DNA of 28,512 nt, taken from NCBI GenBank assembly GCA_036339995.1, contig JAYYZW010000083.1, positions 1 to 28,512 of the forward strand, written 5' to 3'. Under the pieces are notes generated by a model that was given only the letters and a program-made list of their open reading frames with translations, searched no databases and was not told where the DNA came from. A program made the position numbers and the translations under genes. This stretch comes from JAYYZW01 sp036339995 (lineage in GTDB: Bacteria; Pseudomonadota; Gammaproteobacteria; Ga0077536). The first letter of the stretch is position 1, and each line of letters starts with the position of its first letter. Shown here in pieces: positions 1-7,692 of this stretch.

Positions 1-698
1 GCGCCGTAAGCCGCACGGTGATCCAAGTGCAACAGGTAACCCTTGCCGGTGCAAATCCACACGATAATGAGACTGAAGCTGCAGGCCTTGACGAGGTCCA
101 TTAGTACGTCCCGAGGTAAGATACTGTCGGCAATGCCGGCGAAATATGAGCCCTCGCTGATACCAAAAATGACGCCTCCGATAAACCACCCGCCGGCGAT
201 GCCGACCACGTTGAATATCGCCGTCAACAGGGGCACGGAAATCATGGTGGCAATGAATCGCGGGGCGATGAGATACCCGTAAGGGTCGATGGCCATGCAT
301 TCCAAGGCATCGATCTGATTGTCGCTTCGCATGATGCCGATTTCGGCGCACATCGCCGAGCCCGCCCGCCCGATCACAATCAGCGCAGTCAGCACCGGCG
401 CCAGTTCCCGTATCAGGCTGAGTCCCACTGCGGCACCCAGCAGGCTTACGCTGCCGAAGCGAACGAGGGTGTCGTAAAATTGCAGTGCTACGACCATGCC
501 CACGAAACCGCCAGCGACGGCGATCACGGTGAGAGAGCGCGTTCCGATAAAGTGAATTTGCGCCAAGGTCGCCCGCCACTGGCGCCACGGACGCGCCACG
601 TGAATCGATACTAGGGCGAAGAACAGGCCCAGGCGCCCAAGGGTCGCGATTCGTACGACGAGCCAGTTCGGCGCGAAAGCAACCGCCGCGTCACTCAT
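1..698 (-). CDS. MlaE-family ABC transporter permease (3' end cut by window edge)
   Basis: Inner-membrane permease of an Mla/YrbE-type ABC transporter that moves phospholipids or other hydrophobic substrates across the envelope. The 232 visible codons start at an ATG (696-698) whose first eight bases overlap the end of the upstream ATPase gene, so the pair is translationally coupled. Family hallmarks visible in order are the GMVVALQFYDTLVRFG stretch, the SLIRELAPVLTALIVIGRAG segment, AEIG, and ALECMAIDPYGYLIAPR, which is the conserved cytoplasmic coupling region. Hydrophobic helices follow. The reading frame stays open to base 1, close to where the family C-terminus is expected. ATPase followed by permease matches mlaF-mlaE order; an MCE-domain MlaD would be expected further left. 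Which paralogue this is, and its substrate, cannot be told. Confidence 0.9.
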   Translation of the reverse strand, partial: MSDAAVAFAPNWLVVRIATLGRLGLFFALVSIHVARPWRQWRATLAQIHFIGTRSLTVIAVAGGFVGMVVALQFYDTLVRFGSVSLLGAAVGLSLIRELAPVLTALIVIGRAGSAMCAEIGIMRSDNQIDALECMAIDPYGYLIAPRFIATMISVPLLTAIFNVVGIAGGWFIGGVIFGISEGSYFAGIADSILPRDVLMDLVKACSFSLIIVWICTGKGYLLHLDHRAAYG

Positions 699-1515
699 CG
701 AGATTTGCCGTCAAGCGCTCGAGATAGGCGTCGCCGTCCACTTCGCGCTCAAGGGTGCGGCGTTCGAGCAGCGATTGAATGTAGGTGTCGGGAGATTTAC
801 TTATTTCTTCGAGCGTACCGATGGCGCGAATCCCGCCGTTGCCGACGATCATGATGCGGTCAGCTATCTTGACGGCGCTCTCGAGAGCATGCGTCACGAT
901 GATGATGGTCATCTTGAGAGCATCCCGCAATTGCAGGATCAAACCGTCGAGTTCGGCTGCCGTCACCGGGTCGAGGCCTGCGGAGGGTTCGTCGAAGAAA
1001 AGGATCCGCGGATCCATGACCACCGCCCGTGCCAAGCCGGCCCGTTTGAGCATGCCGCCGGATAGTTGTGCCGGCATGTAGTCTTCGAAGCCGCCGAGAT
1101 TCATCATTTCGAGCTTCATGCGGCTCATGATGCGTATAGTCGATCGATCGAGTTTGGTGTTCTGGCGCAAGGGAAGTTCAATGTTGTCGAGCACGGACAT
1201 CGAGTTGAGCAGTGCTCCGTGCTGGAACGCAACTCCCATCTTCCTGCGCAGCGCGAACAGGGCTTTACGCGTGCCCGGGTGAAGGGCAGTGCCCAGCATG
1301 TCGATCTCGCCCGTATCGGGCGCGGCAAGCCCGGTCACGTGACGCAAAAGCGTGGTTTTACCCGCGCCACTTTCACCCATGATGACGAAAATTTCCCCCT
1401 GGCGGACTGAAAAATCAATGTCGTCGAGAACCCGCAGCTTGCCGAAGGACGATGAGAGCCCGCGCACTTCGAGTGCGGTCGGATGGCTGGCGGTGGTCTC
1501 GGATATGGTGGACAT
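691..1515 (-). CDS. MlaF-like ABC transporter ATP-binding protein
   Basis: Cytoplasmic ATPase that powers the adjacent MlaE-like permease. The 274-residue product carries a complete nucleotide-binding domain: Walker A GESGAGKTT, the signature LSGGM, Walker B ILFFDEPSAGLDPV and the switch histidine in IIIVTHALESA. Wording around the signature (QLSGGMLKRAGLARA) is typical of MlaF/Ttg2A rather than amino-acid importers. The frame is open further upstream to a TTG at 1564-1566, but the ATG at 1513-1515 is preferred because it gives the normal family length and the extra residues are not conserved-looking. The TGA overlaps the permease ATG. No good Shine-Dalgarno is visible, and the leader bases just upstream (1525-1548) match the end of a repeat found at 22068-22091. 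Confidence 0.92.
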   Translation of the reverse strand: MSTISETTASHPTALEVRGLSSSFGKLRVLDDIDFSVRQGEIFVIMGESGAGKTTLLRHVTGLAAPDTGEIDMLGTALHPGTRKALFALRRKMGVAFQHGALLNSMSVLDNIELPLRQNTKLDRSTIRIMSRMKLEMMNLGGFEDYMPAQLSGGMLKRAGLARAVVMDPRILFFDEPSAGLDPVTAAELDGLILQLRDALKMTIIIVTHALESAVKIADRIMIVGNGGIRAIGTLEEISKSPDTYIQSLLERRTLEREVDGDAYLERLTANLDE

Positions 1516-1524
1516 TAAGTGAAC

Positions 1525-1548
1525 TGCGGATAATTTTGAGTTGGGTTC
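1525..1548. repeat. Solo copy of the terminal repeat of the 21826-22091 element
   Basis: These 24 bases match 22068-22091, the right terminal inverted repeat of the short element behind the ETFQO gene, at 22 of 24 positions in the same strand orientation. The shared core is tgcggataattttgag. No matching full element body lies to its left, where mlaF begins ten bases away, so it looks like a relic or a solo end that now forms the 5' leader of mlaF. Confidence 0.6.
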
Positions 1549-1984
1549 TCGTGCGCCGTCCCGCAAATAGCTTGCCTAAATCGCGCAGGATTCATCGTTC
1601 CTGCCGAGGCGCGAGGACGCCCAGTAGCGGGCTCTACACAAGGACGAGCAACGCGGCCAGGGGCGAAAAAGACCAGCGAATTATGAAACATATTTGCGGA
1701 ACGGCAGATCTAGTATCGACTGTTCGGCAATGTGGTGAAAGCCCCGCAGCAGAAACCGAGTGATACAGGTAAGCCCATGAGAACACGAAGAACACACAAG
1801 GAAGAAAAAAATGTGCGTTTACGTGCCGCAATCTACTGGTTTTCCCCACGTTCTTTGTGTTCTCCGTGGATCACTAAGATTTTCTGTAAACACAGCAGGG
1901 GTAAGCGCTAACCGATGTAGGCGGTCTGGGCTATAGTGAGCAACTTGTGGCCGCAGCGATGGGCGATCAGCGGGAAATAACTCA
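1549..1984. other. Gene-free spacer with decayed repeat sequence
   Basis: No convincing gene lies between mlaF (minus) and xdhC (plus). The short frames here lack recognisable motifs. Bases 1643-1654 (gacgagcaacgc) occur identically at 21919-21930 inside the 21826-22091 element. In both places a gcgaaaa-type motif follows after exactly 8 bases (1663-1674 and 21939-21951), which suggests a degraded relative of that element. An unrelated inverted repeat lies at 1779-1864. Promoters for both divergent transcripts must lie in here, but none is clear enough to call. Confidence 0.5.
1779..1864. repeat. Inverted repeat, gagaacacgaagaac type
   Basis: The arm at 1779-1793 (gagaacacgaagaac) is the reverse complement of 1850-1864 (gttctttgtgttctc) with 14 of 15 matches. 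The spacer is 56 bases and includes an A-run. The right arm continues into ccgtgga. The long loop makes a transcription terminator unlikely; a short palindromic intergenic element is more plausible. The family is not identified. Confidence 0.6.
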
Positions 1985-2938
1985 GTGCACCGTAGCGAAG
2001 TGAACATCCTCGAACGCGGCTTGGATTGGCTCGATCGCGGCGAGCGCACCGTATTGGCGACGGTCGCGCATACCTGGGGCTCCTCACCACGTCAACCCGG
2101 TGCGATGATGGTGCTGAACGAGAACGCGCGCTTCGAAGGTTCGGTGTCCGGGGGATGTATCGAGGAAGAACTCATCGAACGCATCCAAACGCGGTTTCCC
2201 AGCCGCATCGAAACGATCGAATACGCTTCGGAATCCAGCCGCACGCTGCCCTGCGGCGGACGACTGCTGCTGGTGCTCGAACCGATCACCGAGGCGTCGG
2301 CCGTTTCCGATCTCCTCGAGGCCCTGCGGTCGGGCCAGCGTATCGTTCGGTCTATCGATCTAGAGCGGCAGTCCGCAAGCTGGTCGATTGCCGACACCGC
2401 CGAGCGTACGGAATTCAGCGGCAAGGTCCTGAACGTCGTCTACGAGCCGGCATGGCGCTTAATGGTCGTCGGCGCCGGCGAACTCGCATCCTGGGTATGC
2501 CGTTTCGCCGCACAGCTCGAATACGCTGTCGAGGTGTGTGACCCGCGTATCGAATACCGTGAAGCATGGAGTCTGGCCGATTTCGAAGTGACGGGCACGT
2601 ACCCGGATGATTACATCGCTGGAGCACGCTGCGACGAACAAACAGCCATCATCGCGCTGACTCACGATCCCAAAGTCGACGATCTCGCCATGATCGAGGC
2701 GTTACGAACACGCGCTTTCTACATCGGGGCCTTGGGTTCATCGCGCACCACGAAGCACCGCGCGGAGCGATTGATGGAGCATTTCGGCGCCAGCCAGGCC
2801 GATGTCGATCGCATCCGGGGACCGATAGGCATCGACTTGAACACCCGCAGGCCGCAGGAAATCGCGCTGGCGGTCATGGTCGACATCACGGCCGCGCGCA
2901 ACGGCGTGGAAATCGTGACTCGACGCGCATCGGCGTGA
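1985..2938 (+). CDS. xdhC: XdhC/CoxI-family molybdenum cofactor insertion protein
   Basis: Chaperone-type protein that binds and hands over sulfurated molybdenum cofactor to a xanthine dehydrogenase/CO dehydrogenase-type hydroxylase in the cytoplasm. The 317-residue product has the XdhC_CoxI N-terminal domain (HTWGSSPRQPGAMM near residues 29-42, GSVSGGCIEEE near 52-62, and LPCGGR) and a C-terminal Rossmann-like domain starting at LMVVGAGELASW, with the conserved YIGALGSSRTTKHR and GPIGIDLNTRRPQEIALAVM segments. GTG at 1985 is the first start after the upstream stop at 1937; a GTG at 2000 is the alternative. It sits 4 bases before a MocA-like gene, a standard pairing. No molybdenum hydroxylase subunit is in the window, so the client enzyme is unknown and CoxI is an alternative name. 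Confidence 0.9.
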   Translation: MHRSEVNILERGLDWLDRGERTVLATVAHTWGSSPRQPGAMMVLNENARFEGSVSGGCIEEELIERIQTRFPSRIETIEYASESSRTLPCGGRLLLVLEPITEASAVSDLLEALRSGQRIVRSIDLERQSASWSIADTAERTEFSGKVLNVVYEPAWRLMVVGAGELASWVCRFAAQLEYAVEVCDPRIEYREAWSLADFEVTGTYPDDYIAGARCDEQTAIIALTHDPKVDDLAMIEALRTRAFYIGALGSSRTTKHRAERLMEHFGASQADVDRIRGPIGIDLNTRRPQEIALAVMVDITAARNGVEIVTRRASA

Positions 2939-2942
2939 CGGT

Positions 2943-3536
2943 GTGGGTGACGCGCTGACGGGATTGCTACTTGCCGGGGGCAGCGCCAGCCGGTTCGGCA
3001 GCAACAAATTGTTGGCGCGCTTGCCGGGCGACGAACGCGTGGGCCTGCAGGCAGCCCAACGCATTGCCGATGCCGTCGATTCGCTGATCGTCGTCACGCG
3101 CGCCGGCGACGACACCACCCGCGAGTGCTTTTCGCAAGCCGGATTCGATGTCGTCGAATGTGCTGACGCGGACCGCGGTATGGGGCATAGTCTGCGTTGC
3201 GGCGTACGGCGCAGTATGCAGGCGCGGGCCTGGATGGTCGCGCTCGGCGATATGCCGCACGTCGAGACGGCGACGGTAAAGCGGGTGATCCGTCGCTTCG
3301 ATGAAACCGACGCCATCATCGTGCCGAATTACCGTCAGCGCTCCGGCCATCCCGTGCTTTTCCCCGCTCGATATCGTTCCGATCTGCTGGAACTCAGTGG
3401 CGATGAGGGTGCGCGTTCGATTCTCCGGTTCTGTGCAGCCGAGATTCAATGGATCGAAACGGACGACCCCGGGGTGCTGTTCGACATCGATGAACCGTCC
3501 GATTTGCCCCGGATGGACGACCTGAATGCTGGTTAG
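2943..3536 (+). CDS. mocA: MocA-like molybdenum cofactor cytidylyltransferase
   Basis: Nucleotidyltransferase expected to convert Mo-molybdopterin plus CTP into molybdopterin cytosine dinucleotide, the cofactor form of xanthine-dehydrogenase-family enzymes. The 197-residue protein begins with the NTP-binding loop LLAGGSASRFGSNKLL, then has ALGDMPHV, whose aspartate is the expected metal ligand, and the family segment RSGHPVLFP...LSGDEGARSIL. It ends in DIDEPSDL, the usual C-terminal motif. The start is GTG, 4 bases after the xdhC stop, so the two form an operon. The coupling to xdhC favours MocA over the GTP-specific MobA, but nucleotide preference is inferred from context, not directly visible. 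Confidence 0.85.
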   Translation: MGDALTGLLLAGGSASRFGSNKLLARLPGDERVGLQAAQRIADAVDSLIVVTRAGDDTTRECFSQAGFDVVECADADRGMGHSLRCGVRRSMQARAWMVALGDMPHVETATVKRVIRRFDETDAIIVPNYRQRSGHPVLFPARYRSDLLELSGDEGARSILRFCAAEIQWIETDDPGVLFDIDEPSDLPRMDDLNAG

Positions 3537-3539
3537 CAG

Positions 3540-3563
3540 GGGGTGCAAAACCCCATTTTTCTT
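3540..3563 (+). terminator. Possible intrinsic terminator after mocA
   Basis: A five-pair GGGGT/ACCCC stem (3540-3544 with 3550-3554) and a 5-base loop are followed by atttttctt, starting four bases after the mocA stop. The geometry suits a rho-independent terminator for xdhC-mocA. On the other strand the same bases encode the KKNG motif of the adjacent PAS remnant, so the T-run may owe its sequence to coding history. Confidence 0.4.
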
Positions 3564-4049
3564 GATGTGGCGGATGTCCCAGCGTTGTACAGCCCCGAGC
3601 ATGTCGACCGCGTTGGCCAGTTTTTCCTGTGCCAGCCCGCGGTCGTCGGCGACGTAGAGATCCAGGACCGGGCATTTGACGATTTCATCGGCGCTATACC
3701 CCAGGAACTGGGCGCCGAAGCGGTTGACGTTGATGATGTAGTCATTGGCGCCGAGTTCAAGACTGCGGTTGATATCCGCCTTGTCGTTGCTCGCCGCAAG
3801 AATGATGACCGGCAACTCGGTGGCGGAATACTGCTGCCGAACCCGGCGCAATACTTCGTTGCCGCGCATTGCGGGCATCTGCAGGTCGAGAATGACGAGG
3901 TCGGAGCGCTTTTGTCCGATGAGTTTCAGTGCTTCGAAGCCGTCCTGGGCGGTGACGACCTCAAACCCCTTTGCGCCGAGACACATGGAAATCGCTTTTC
4001 GAATCGTAGCGTTGTCGTCGACAGCCAGCACTGCCGCCGCTGTATTCAT
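3552..4049 (-). pseudogene. Decayed response-regulator receiver joined to PAS-domain fragment
   Basis: The reading frame starts at an ATG (4047-4049) with an aggagg Shine-Dalgarno 10 bases upstream. It encodes a receiver domain with the acidic pair D11-D12 and phospho-acceptor D55 in VILDLQMP. At GANDYI, where a receiver should continue with a Lys-Pro motif and its last helix, the sequence switches directly to the middle of a PAS domain (VNRFGAQFLGYSADEIV...LDLYVADDR...WDIRHIKKNG). Homology ends near 3552. The frame stays open to 2967 only by running antisense through mocA, which gives no PAS-like sequence. An in-frame internal deletion plus loss of the 3' end best explain this. The parent was probably a receiver-PAS signalling protein, perhaps with kinase or cyclase output. 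The missing receiver lysine argues against normal phosphotransfer. Confidence 0.65.
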
Positions 4050-4070
4050 GCCGCCGGTTCCTCCTCGCAT

Positions 4071-4105
4071 CACTGCCCCGTTGATAGTTTTTTATTGGGG
4101 CAGTG
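4071..4105. other. Inverted repeat cactgcccc/ggggcagtg
   Basis: A perfect 9-base inverted repeat (4071-4079 and 4097-4105) with a 17-base AT-rich loop lies between the 3' end of batD and the start of the receiver/PAS remnant. On the minus strand it follows the Bat operon, so it may act as a terminator-like or mRNA-end structure, although the T-tract falls in the loop rather than after the stem. An operator for the remnant gene is the alternative. Confidence 0.4.
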
Positions 4106-4192
4106 TCCGGAGTGTAGTTGGTTGTAGCAGCACCCTGGGTCCGAACAACCTATTCTGGAATACTTTAGGTGGGATTTATGACAAGTTTCCTA

Positions 4193-5920
4193 CTATTGTT
4201 CCGCTAACTTGCAGATTGGGGGCAGCGGGTCGTTCGAGCGGATGGTGTCCGGTGCCGTGGACGGCCGGTGGCGGCGAAACGCATCCCACAGCGCGCTGCC
4301 CCGCCAGTCGGTGCCTACCTGGCCGTACAGCCGCTGCTCCAGCCGGTTGATTTCCCTGCCCAGCTCGCCCTCCAAGCGCAGCGCCAAGCTGCGTAAGTTC
4401 AGGGGCGCCGAGCCGGGAGCCTTTATGGCATCTGATGAATCCAGGGTGGCCCCGAAGATCGTCGTCGACCAGTTCATGAGCGCCGCACGTGCCGCACCCG
4501 GGTCATCCGCCCGGCAAGCGGTCTTGAGGTCAGCTACGGCCGCGGCGGGGCGCGGCGGCGCTGCGGACCGATCGAGAGCCCGTACCTGGGTGACCCGCAA
4601 CGACTTTAAAAACCACAATCCGAGTGTAGCGAGCCAGCCGGCACCGAGTGCGCATGCGATCCAAAACCAATCACGGGCCCCTACTGCGGGTAATCGAGGG
4701 GCAGCGGGAACGGATTGTTCCACGGCAGGTTCCGCGACCGGCGCTGACTGAACCAGGTCGGCCGCAAGTACGGTTTCCGCAACCCTAAGGGTCCGCTCGG
4801 GAAGCTCCGCGGTCTCCATTTGGTCCGTCTCGATGTTCCACCACGGCAGGCGTAGAGGGCCGAACCGCGCCGTGCCCGGGCGGCCAGGTATGAAGGCGAA
4901 CTTTTCCTGCAACACCATGGTAAAACCGCTCGCCGTGTCCTGGTCGTTGCTTTGCGGTTTATCAGGATAGATCTTGATCCCGGGCGGCGCGTCGAATTCG
5001 ACCAACGGAACCTGGCCGCTGACGAGCCCCTCGGCCCAAAGGAAGATCGTACGCGACAGCGGTGCACCGATTTCTGCCTCCTCAACGTCAGGCTCCCATT
5101 CTTCGTAGAGGCGCAGCCGCCGGGCTGGCAGCCAGGTCGCATGGTCCGGGAAAACGGCGGGGACCGGACGTACCTCGAGCTCGACGGGGTCGGATTTCAC
5201 ACGCTTGGTGGTGAGGGCGCGCGCGAAGAGATCCGAGAAATTGCGCTTGCCGGTACGTATCTGCGTCGTCAGCACCAGCGGATGGATGGTCAAAGGTCCG
5301 CTTTTCTGCGGAAATATCGCGTAGCGCTGTTCAAAGGCTTCGTAGCTGCGACCCTTGACCTTGTGTATGAACTGCCGACCCTTGCCGAGCGGTTTGATAA
5401 TGGCGTCGGCGCTGGTCGTGATCGATGAAAAACGCGGGTTTGCGAGGTCGACCCGGTGCAGGAGCCGGAACGTATAGATCACCTGCTGCTGCACGTAGGG
5501 GTTTCGCGGTGTCGCCTCGACCTGCACGATGATATTGGCGTCGCTGTCGAGAGGCGCACCGGAGGAGGCGATGACGGTTATCTTGCGCGTGGGGCTGCGG
5601 GCCGAGCCGAATGTGATCGAAGGGACCTCGATCTCCCCGGGATGCCGCGGCATCGCGTTGATGACCCACGAAGTGGTCTGCTCGCGTCGCCCGTTGACCC
5701 ATTTGATGGAGGTCTGCCGATTGCGGTCGATGAGAGTAAAGAGCACTTCGAGCGGGGCGAAGTCGGGATCGCGCCCCACCTCTCCGGTCACCCGAAAGAC
5801 CAACTGGAACGATTCGTCCATGACGAGTGGTTCCGGCGTAATGTCGAGCTCGATATCCGCCGCTTGAACCGCGATAACCCAAGCTGCCAATGCGAGTGTG
5901 GTATGGATGTGGCTTACCAT
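4193..5920 (-). CDS. batD: BatD-like periplasmic/membrane protein (oxygen tolerance)
   Basis: Last gene of the MoxR-Bat operon. The 575-residue product starts with a Sec signal peptide (positively charged-poor start, hydrophobic core, cleavage near VQA|AD at residues 20-21). A long beta-rich extracytoplasmic part follows, typical of BatD, with the family-like segments VEATPRNPYVQQQVIYTFRL and YAIFPQKSG. One transmembrane helix (WFWIACALGAGWLATLGLWF) near residues 420-445 precedes a cytoplasmic helical tail. The ATG at 5918-5920 overlaps the batBC stop as ATGGTAA; an upstream in-frame extension to 6022 would lie wholly inside batBC and is rejected. Bat proteins are associated with aerotolerance and envelope stress, but their biochemical role is not settled. 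Confidence 0.88.
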   Translation of the reverse strand: MVSHIHTTLALAAWVIAVQAADIELDITPEPLVMDESFQLVFRVTGEVGRDPDFAPLEVLFTLIDRNRQTSIKWVNGRREQTTSWVINAMPRHPGEIEVPSITFGSARSPTRKITVIASSGAPLDSDANIIVQVEATPRNPYVQQQVIYTFRLLHRVDLANPRFSSITTSADAIIKPLGKGRQFIHKVKGRSYEAFEQRYAIFPQKSGPLTIHPLVLTTQIRTGKRNFSDLFARALTTKRVKSDPVELEVRPVPAVFPDHATWLPARRLRLYEEWEPDVEEAEIGAPLSRTIFLWAEGLVSGQVPLVEFDAPPGIKIYPDKPQSNDQDTASGFTMVLQEKFAFIPGRPGTARFGPLRLPWWNIETDQMETAELPERTLRVAETVLAADLVQSAPVAEPAVEQSVPAAPRLPAVGARDWFWIACALGAGWLATLGLWFLKSLRVTQVRALDRSAAPPRPAAAVADLKTACRADDPGAARAALMNWSTTIFGATLDSSDAIKAPGSAPLNLRSLALRLEGELGREINRLEQRLYGQVGTDWRGSALWDAFRRHRPSTAPDTIRSNDPLPPICKLAEQ

Positions 5921-7692
5921 GGGTCCCCCTGGTACGGGGCGTCCCCATATAGGCGCTTGTACTGGTACTGGAATTTGCGCCGCAGCAGGCCGGCCGGATC
6001 GTCCGGGATCCGACGCAGCCATTGCTCGGTCGCCTGTGTGCGCTCGGCGTCGGATTCGCTATCGCCTTCTGCCAGTTGCGTTCGGCTCGTTGTTTGTTCC
6101 TTCTCGTCGGCTCGTTCTTCGCGTTCGGAAGCGGCGTCCGGGGCTGCGGGATTCGCTTCCTCGTTGACCGTGGCGCTCGGTTCGGTCTCGTTGGTATTCT
6201 CACCATCGGCGTCACTAGTCGAACTTAGATCGGGCTCGGTCGATTCGCCCTGTCGACCACCATCCTGTGCGGAACCCTTGCTTTGTTCCGCATCGTCTTC
6301 GCTGCCATCATCCTGCTCGTTCGAATTTTGCTGATCTGATGCTTCTTCCTCGATCAGTTTTTCAATCAAAGCTTTGTTGTACGCGGCGTCTTCGTGATCG
6401 GCGGCTTTTGCGATAGCCGCCTCATAAGCGGCGATCGCCTCCTCAAAGCGCCCGACCCTGGCCAGGGCGTTTCCACGGTTGTAATGAGCCTCGATATCGT
6501 CGAGATCGGATAGCGCCTGAACGGCATCCTCGAAAGCGCCGGCGCGGTAGTGCGCCGCGCCCCGCCAACGGTCGTTTTCGAAGGTCTTTGCGGCTGACTC
6601 GTAGGCGCCCTCCTCGAAGGCCTCGTAGGCGGCCTGGTCCGGCGTCTGCCACCATGTTGCAAGGGCGTCTTGCGGTAGTGTGGGCGCCATGAGCGCAACG
6701 GCGAGGACGAGGATCCCGCGCCTGAATCCCAGCGCAGCCAGCGGCAACAGGGGCAGCAGCAGCCACGGTCCGAATTCGCGCCACTGACTCGATGCCAGGT
6801 CCTCCAACCGCTGAACGTCGGCATCGAGATCAGCGTCGAGGAGGCTGTTCAGGCGCGTCAAGTCGCTGTCGTCGGCAGTGACTTCGAGGTAAATGCCGCC
6901 GCCCGTACGCGCGAGTCGCCCGAGTTCCGAGGCCGCCAGCCGACTCACGATCATCTCGCCGTCGGGATTCCTCAGGAAGCCGCCCGACTGATCGGGGAGT
7001 GGCGCGCCTTGTGCCGTGCCCACGCCGAGGACGCTCAGGCGGTGGCGCATTGAAGCGAGGCGCTTATACGCGCGTTCCAGCGCTGCCGGTTCGGCGCCGT
7101 CGGTAATTAGCAACACGTGCCCGCGGGGAACACCCGCTTGCCGCAGCAACTGGTCGGCTTGTTCCAGTGCACCAGCGGGTTCGCTGCCCTGTTTCGGTAT
7201 GATTTCAGTATCGAGTGCCTGCAGTTGGGCGGCGATCGTGTCCGTGTCGTCGGTCAGCGGGGTAACGATGAAACTCTGCGCTGCGAATACGATCAGCGCC
7301 GTCTGCCCCGTGGTTCGTAAGCGCAGGATGTCTGCGATCCTGAATTTGGCCCGTTGGAGCCGCGACGGCGTCTGGTCTTCGGCGTTCATCGAACGCGAGA
7401 GATCGAGCGCGATGACCAGCGCGGAATCGCCGCGAAATACAGGAACCGGCAGCCGTTCCCACACGGGGCCCGCCAGCGCAATGATCGCAAGCGTGCCCGC
7501 CAGGGTCGCTCCGATGCCAAGCAAGCCGCCGCCCACGGGCTGCGTCCTCAAGACGAAAGGCAGGAGCGCCAGGTCACAGGCACGCGACCACGCCCCACCG
7601 TGGTGTGACGAGCGCAGGGTGCGCCACACGATGAACCAGAACGGCACGAGCGCGGTCAACCAAAATGGTCGGAGAAAGTGGAATTCTTCCAT
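5914..7692 (-). CDS. BatB-BatC fusion: VWA-domain membrane protein with TPR and acidic tail
   Basis: The 592-residue protein joins BatB and BatC. The N-terminus has two membrane segments (about 9-24 and 55-75). A von Willebrand A domain follows with the metal-binding DLSRS motif at 97-101 and LLITDGAE further on, then another hydrophobic pair (GPWLLLPLLPLAALGF and ILVLAVALMAP) near residues 310-340. The C-terminal half holds tetratricopeptide repeats (AAYEAFEEGAYESAAKTF, EAHYNRGNALARVGRFEEAI). A long, very acidic, Ser/Gln/Asn-rich low-complexity region precedes the conserved terminal WLRRIPDDPAGLLRRKFQYQ motif. The ATG at 7690-7692 shares a base with the batA stop. The likely role is a membrane-anchored scaffold partner of BatA and MoxR. 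Confidence 0.9.
   Translation of the reverse strand: MEEFHFLRPFWLTALVPFWFIVWRTLRSSHHGGAWSRACDLALLPFVLRTQPVGGGLLGIGATLAGTLAIIALAGPVWERLPVPVFRGDSALVIALDLSRSMNAEDQTPSRLQRAKFRIADILRLRTTGQTALIVFAAQSFIVTPLTDDTDTIAAQLQALDTEIIPKQGSEPAGALEQADQLLRQAGVPRGHVLLITDGAEPAALERAYKRLASMRHRLSVLGVGTAQGAPLPDQSGGFLRNPDGEMIVSRLAASELGRLARTGGGIYLEVTADDSDLTRLNSLLDADLDADVQRLEDLASSQWREFGPWLLLPLLPLAALGFRRGILVLAVALMAPTLPQDALATWWQTPDQAAYEAFEEGAYESAAKTFENDRWRGAAHYRAGAFEDAVQALSDLDDIEAHYNRGNALARVGRFEEAIAAYEAAIAKAADHEDAAYNKALIEKLIEEEASDQQNSNEQDDGSEDDAEQSKGSAQDGGRQGESTEPDLSSTSDADGENTNETEPSATVNEEANPAAPDAASEREERADEKEQTTSRTQLAEGDSESDAERTQATEQWLRRIPDDPAGLLRRKFQYQYKRLYGDAPYQGDPW

Noticed and set aside
2967..3551. Continuation of the receiver/PAS frame through the mocA region
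   Set aside because: The open frame is antisense to well-conserved mocA motifs and loses all PAS similarity after KKNG, so it is a by-product of GC-rich coding sequence.
3543..4127. 194-codon plus-strand frame over the receiver/PAS remnant
   Set aside because: Opposite strand to a recognisable receiver domain with a good ribosome-binding site; no motif in the plus-strand product.
5331..6215. 294-codon minus-strand frame in batD/batBC
   Set aside because: An out-of-frame, arginine- and proline-rich shadow of two genes with clear family motifs.
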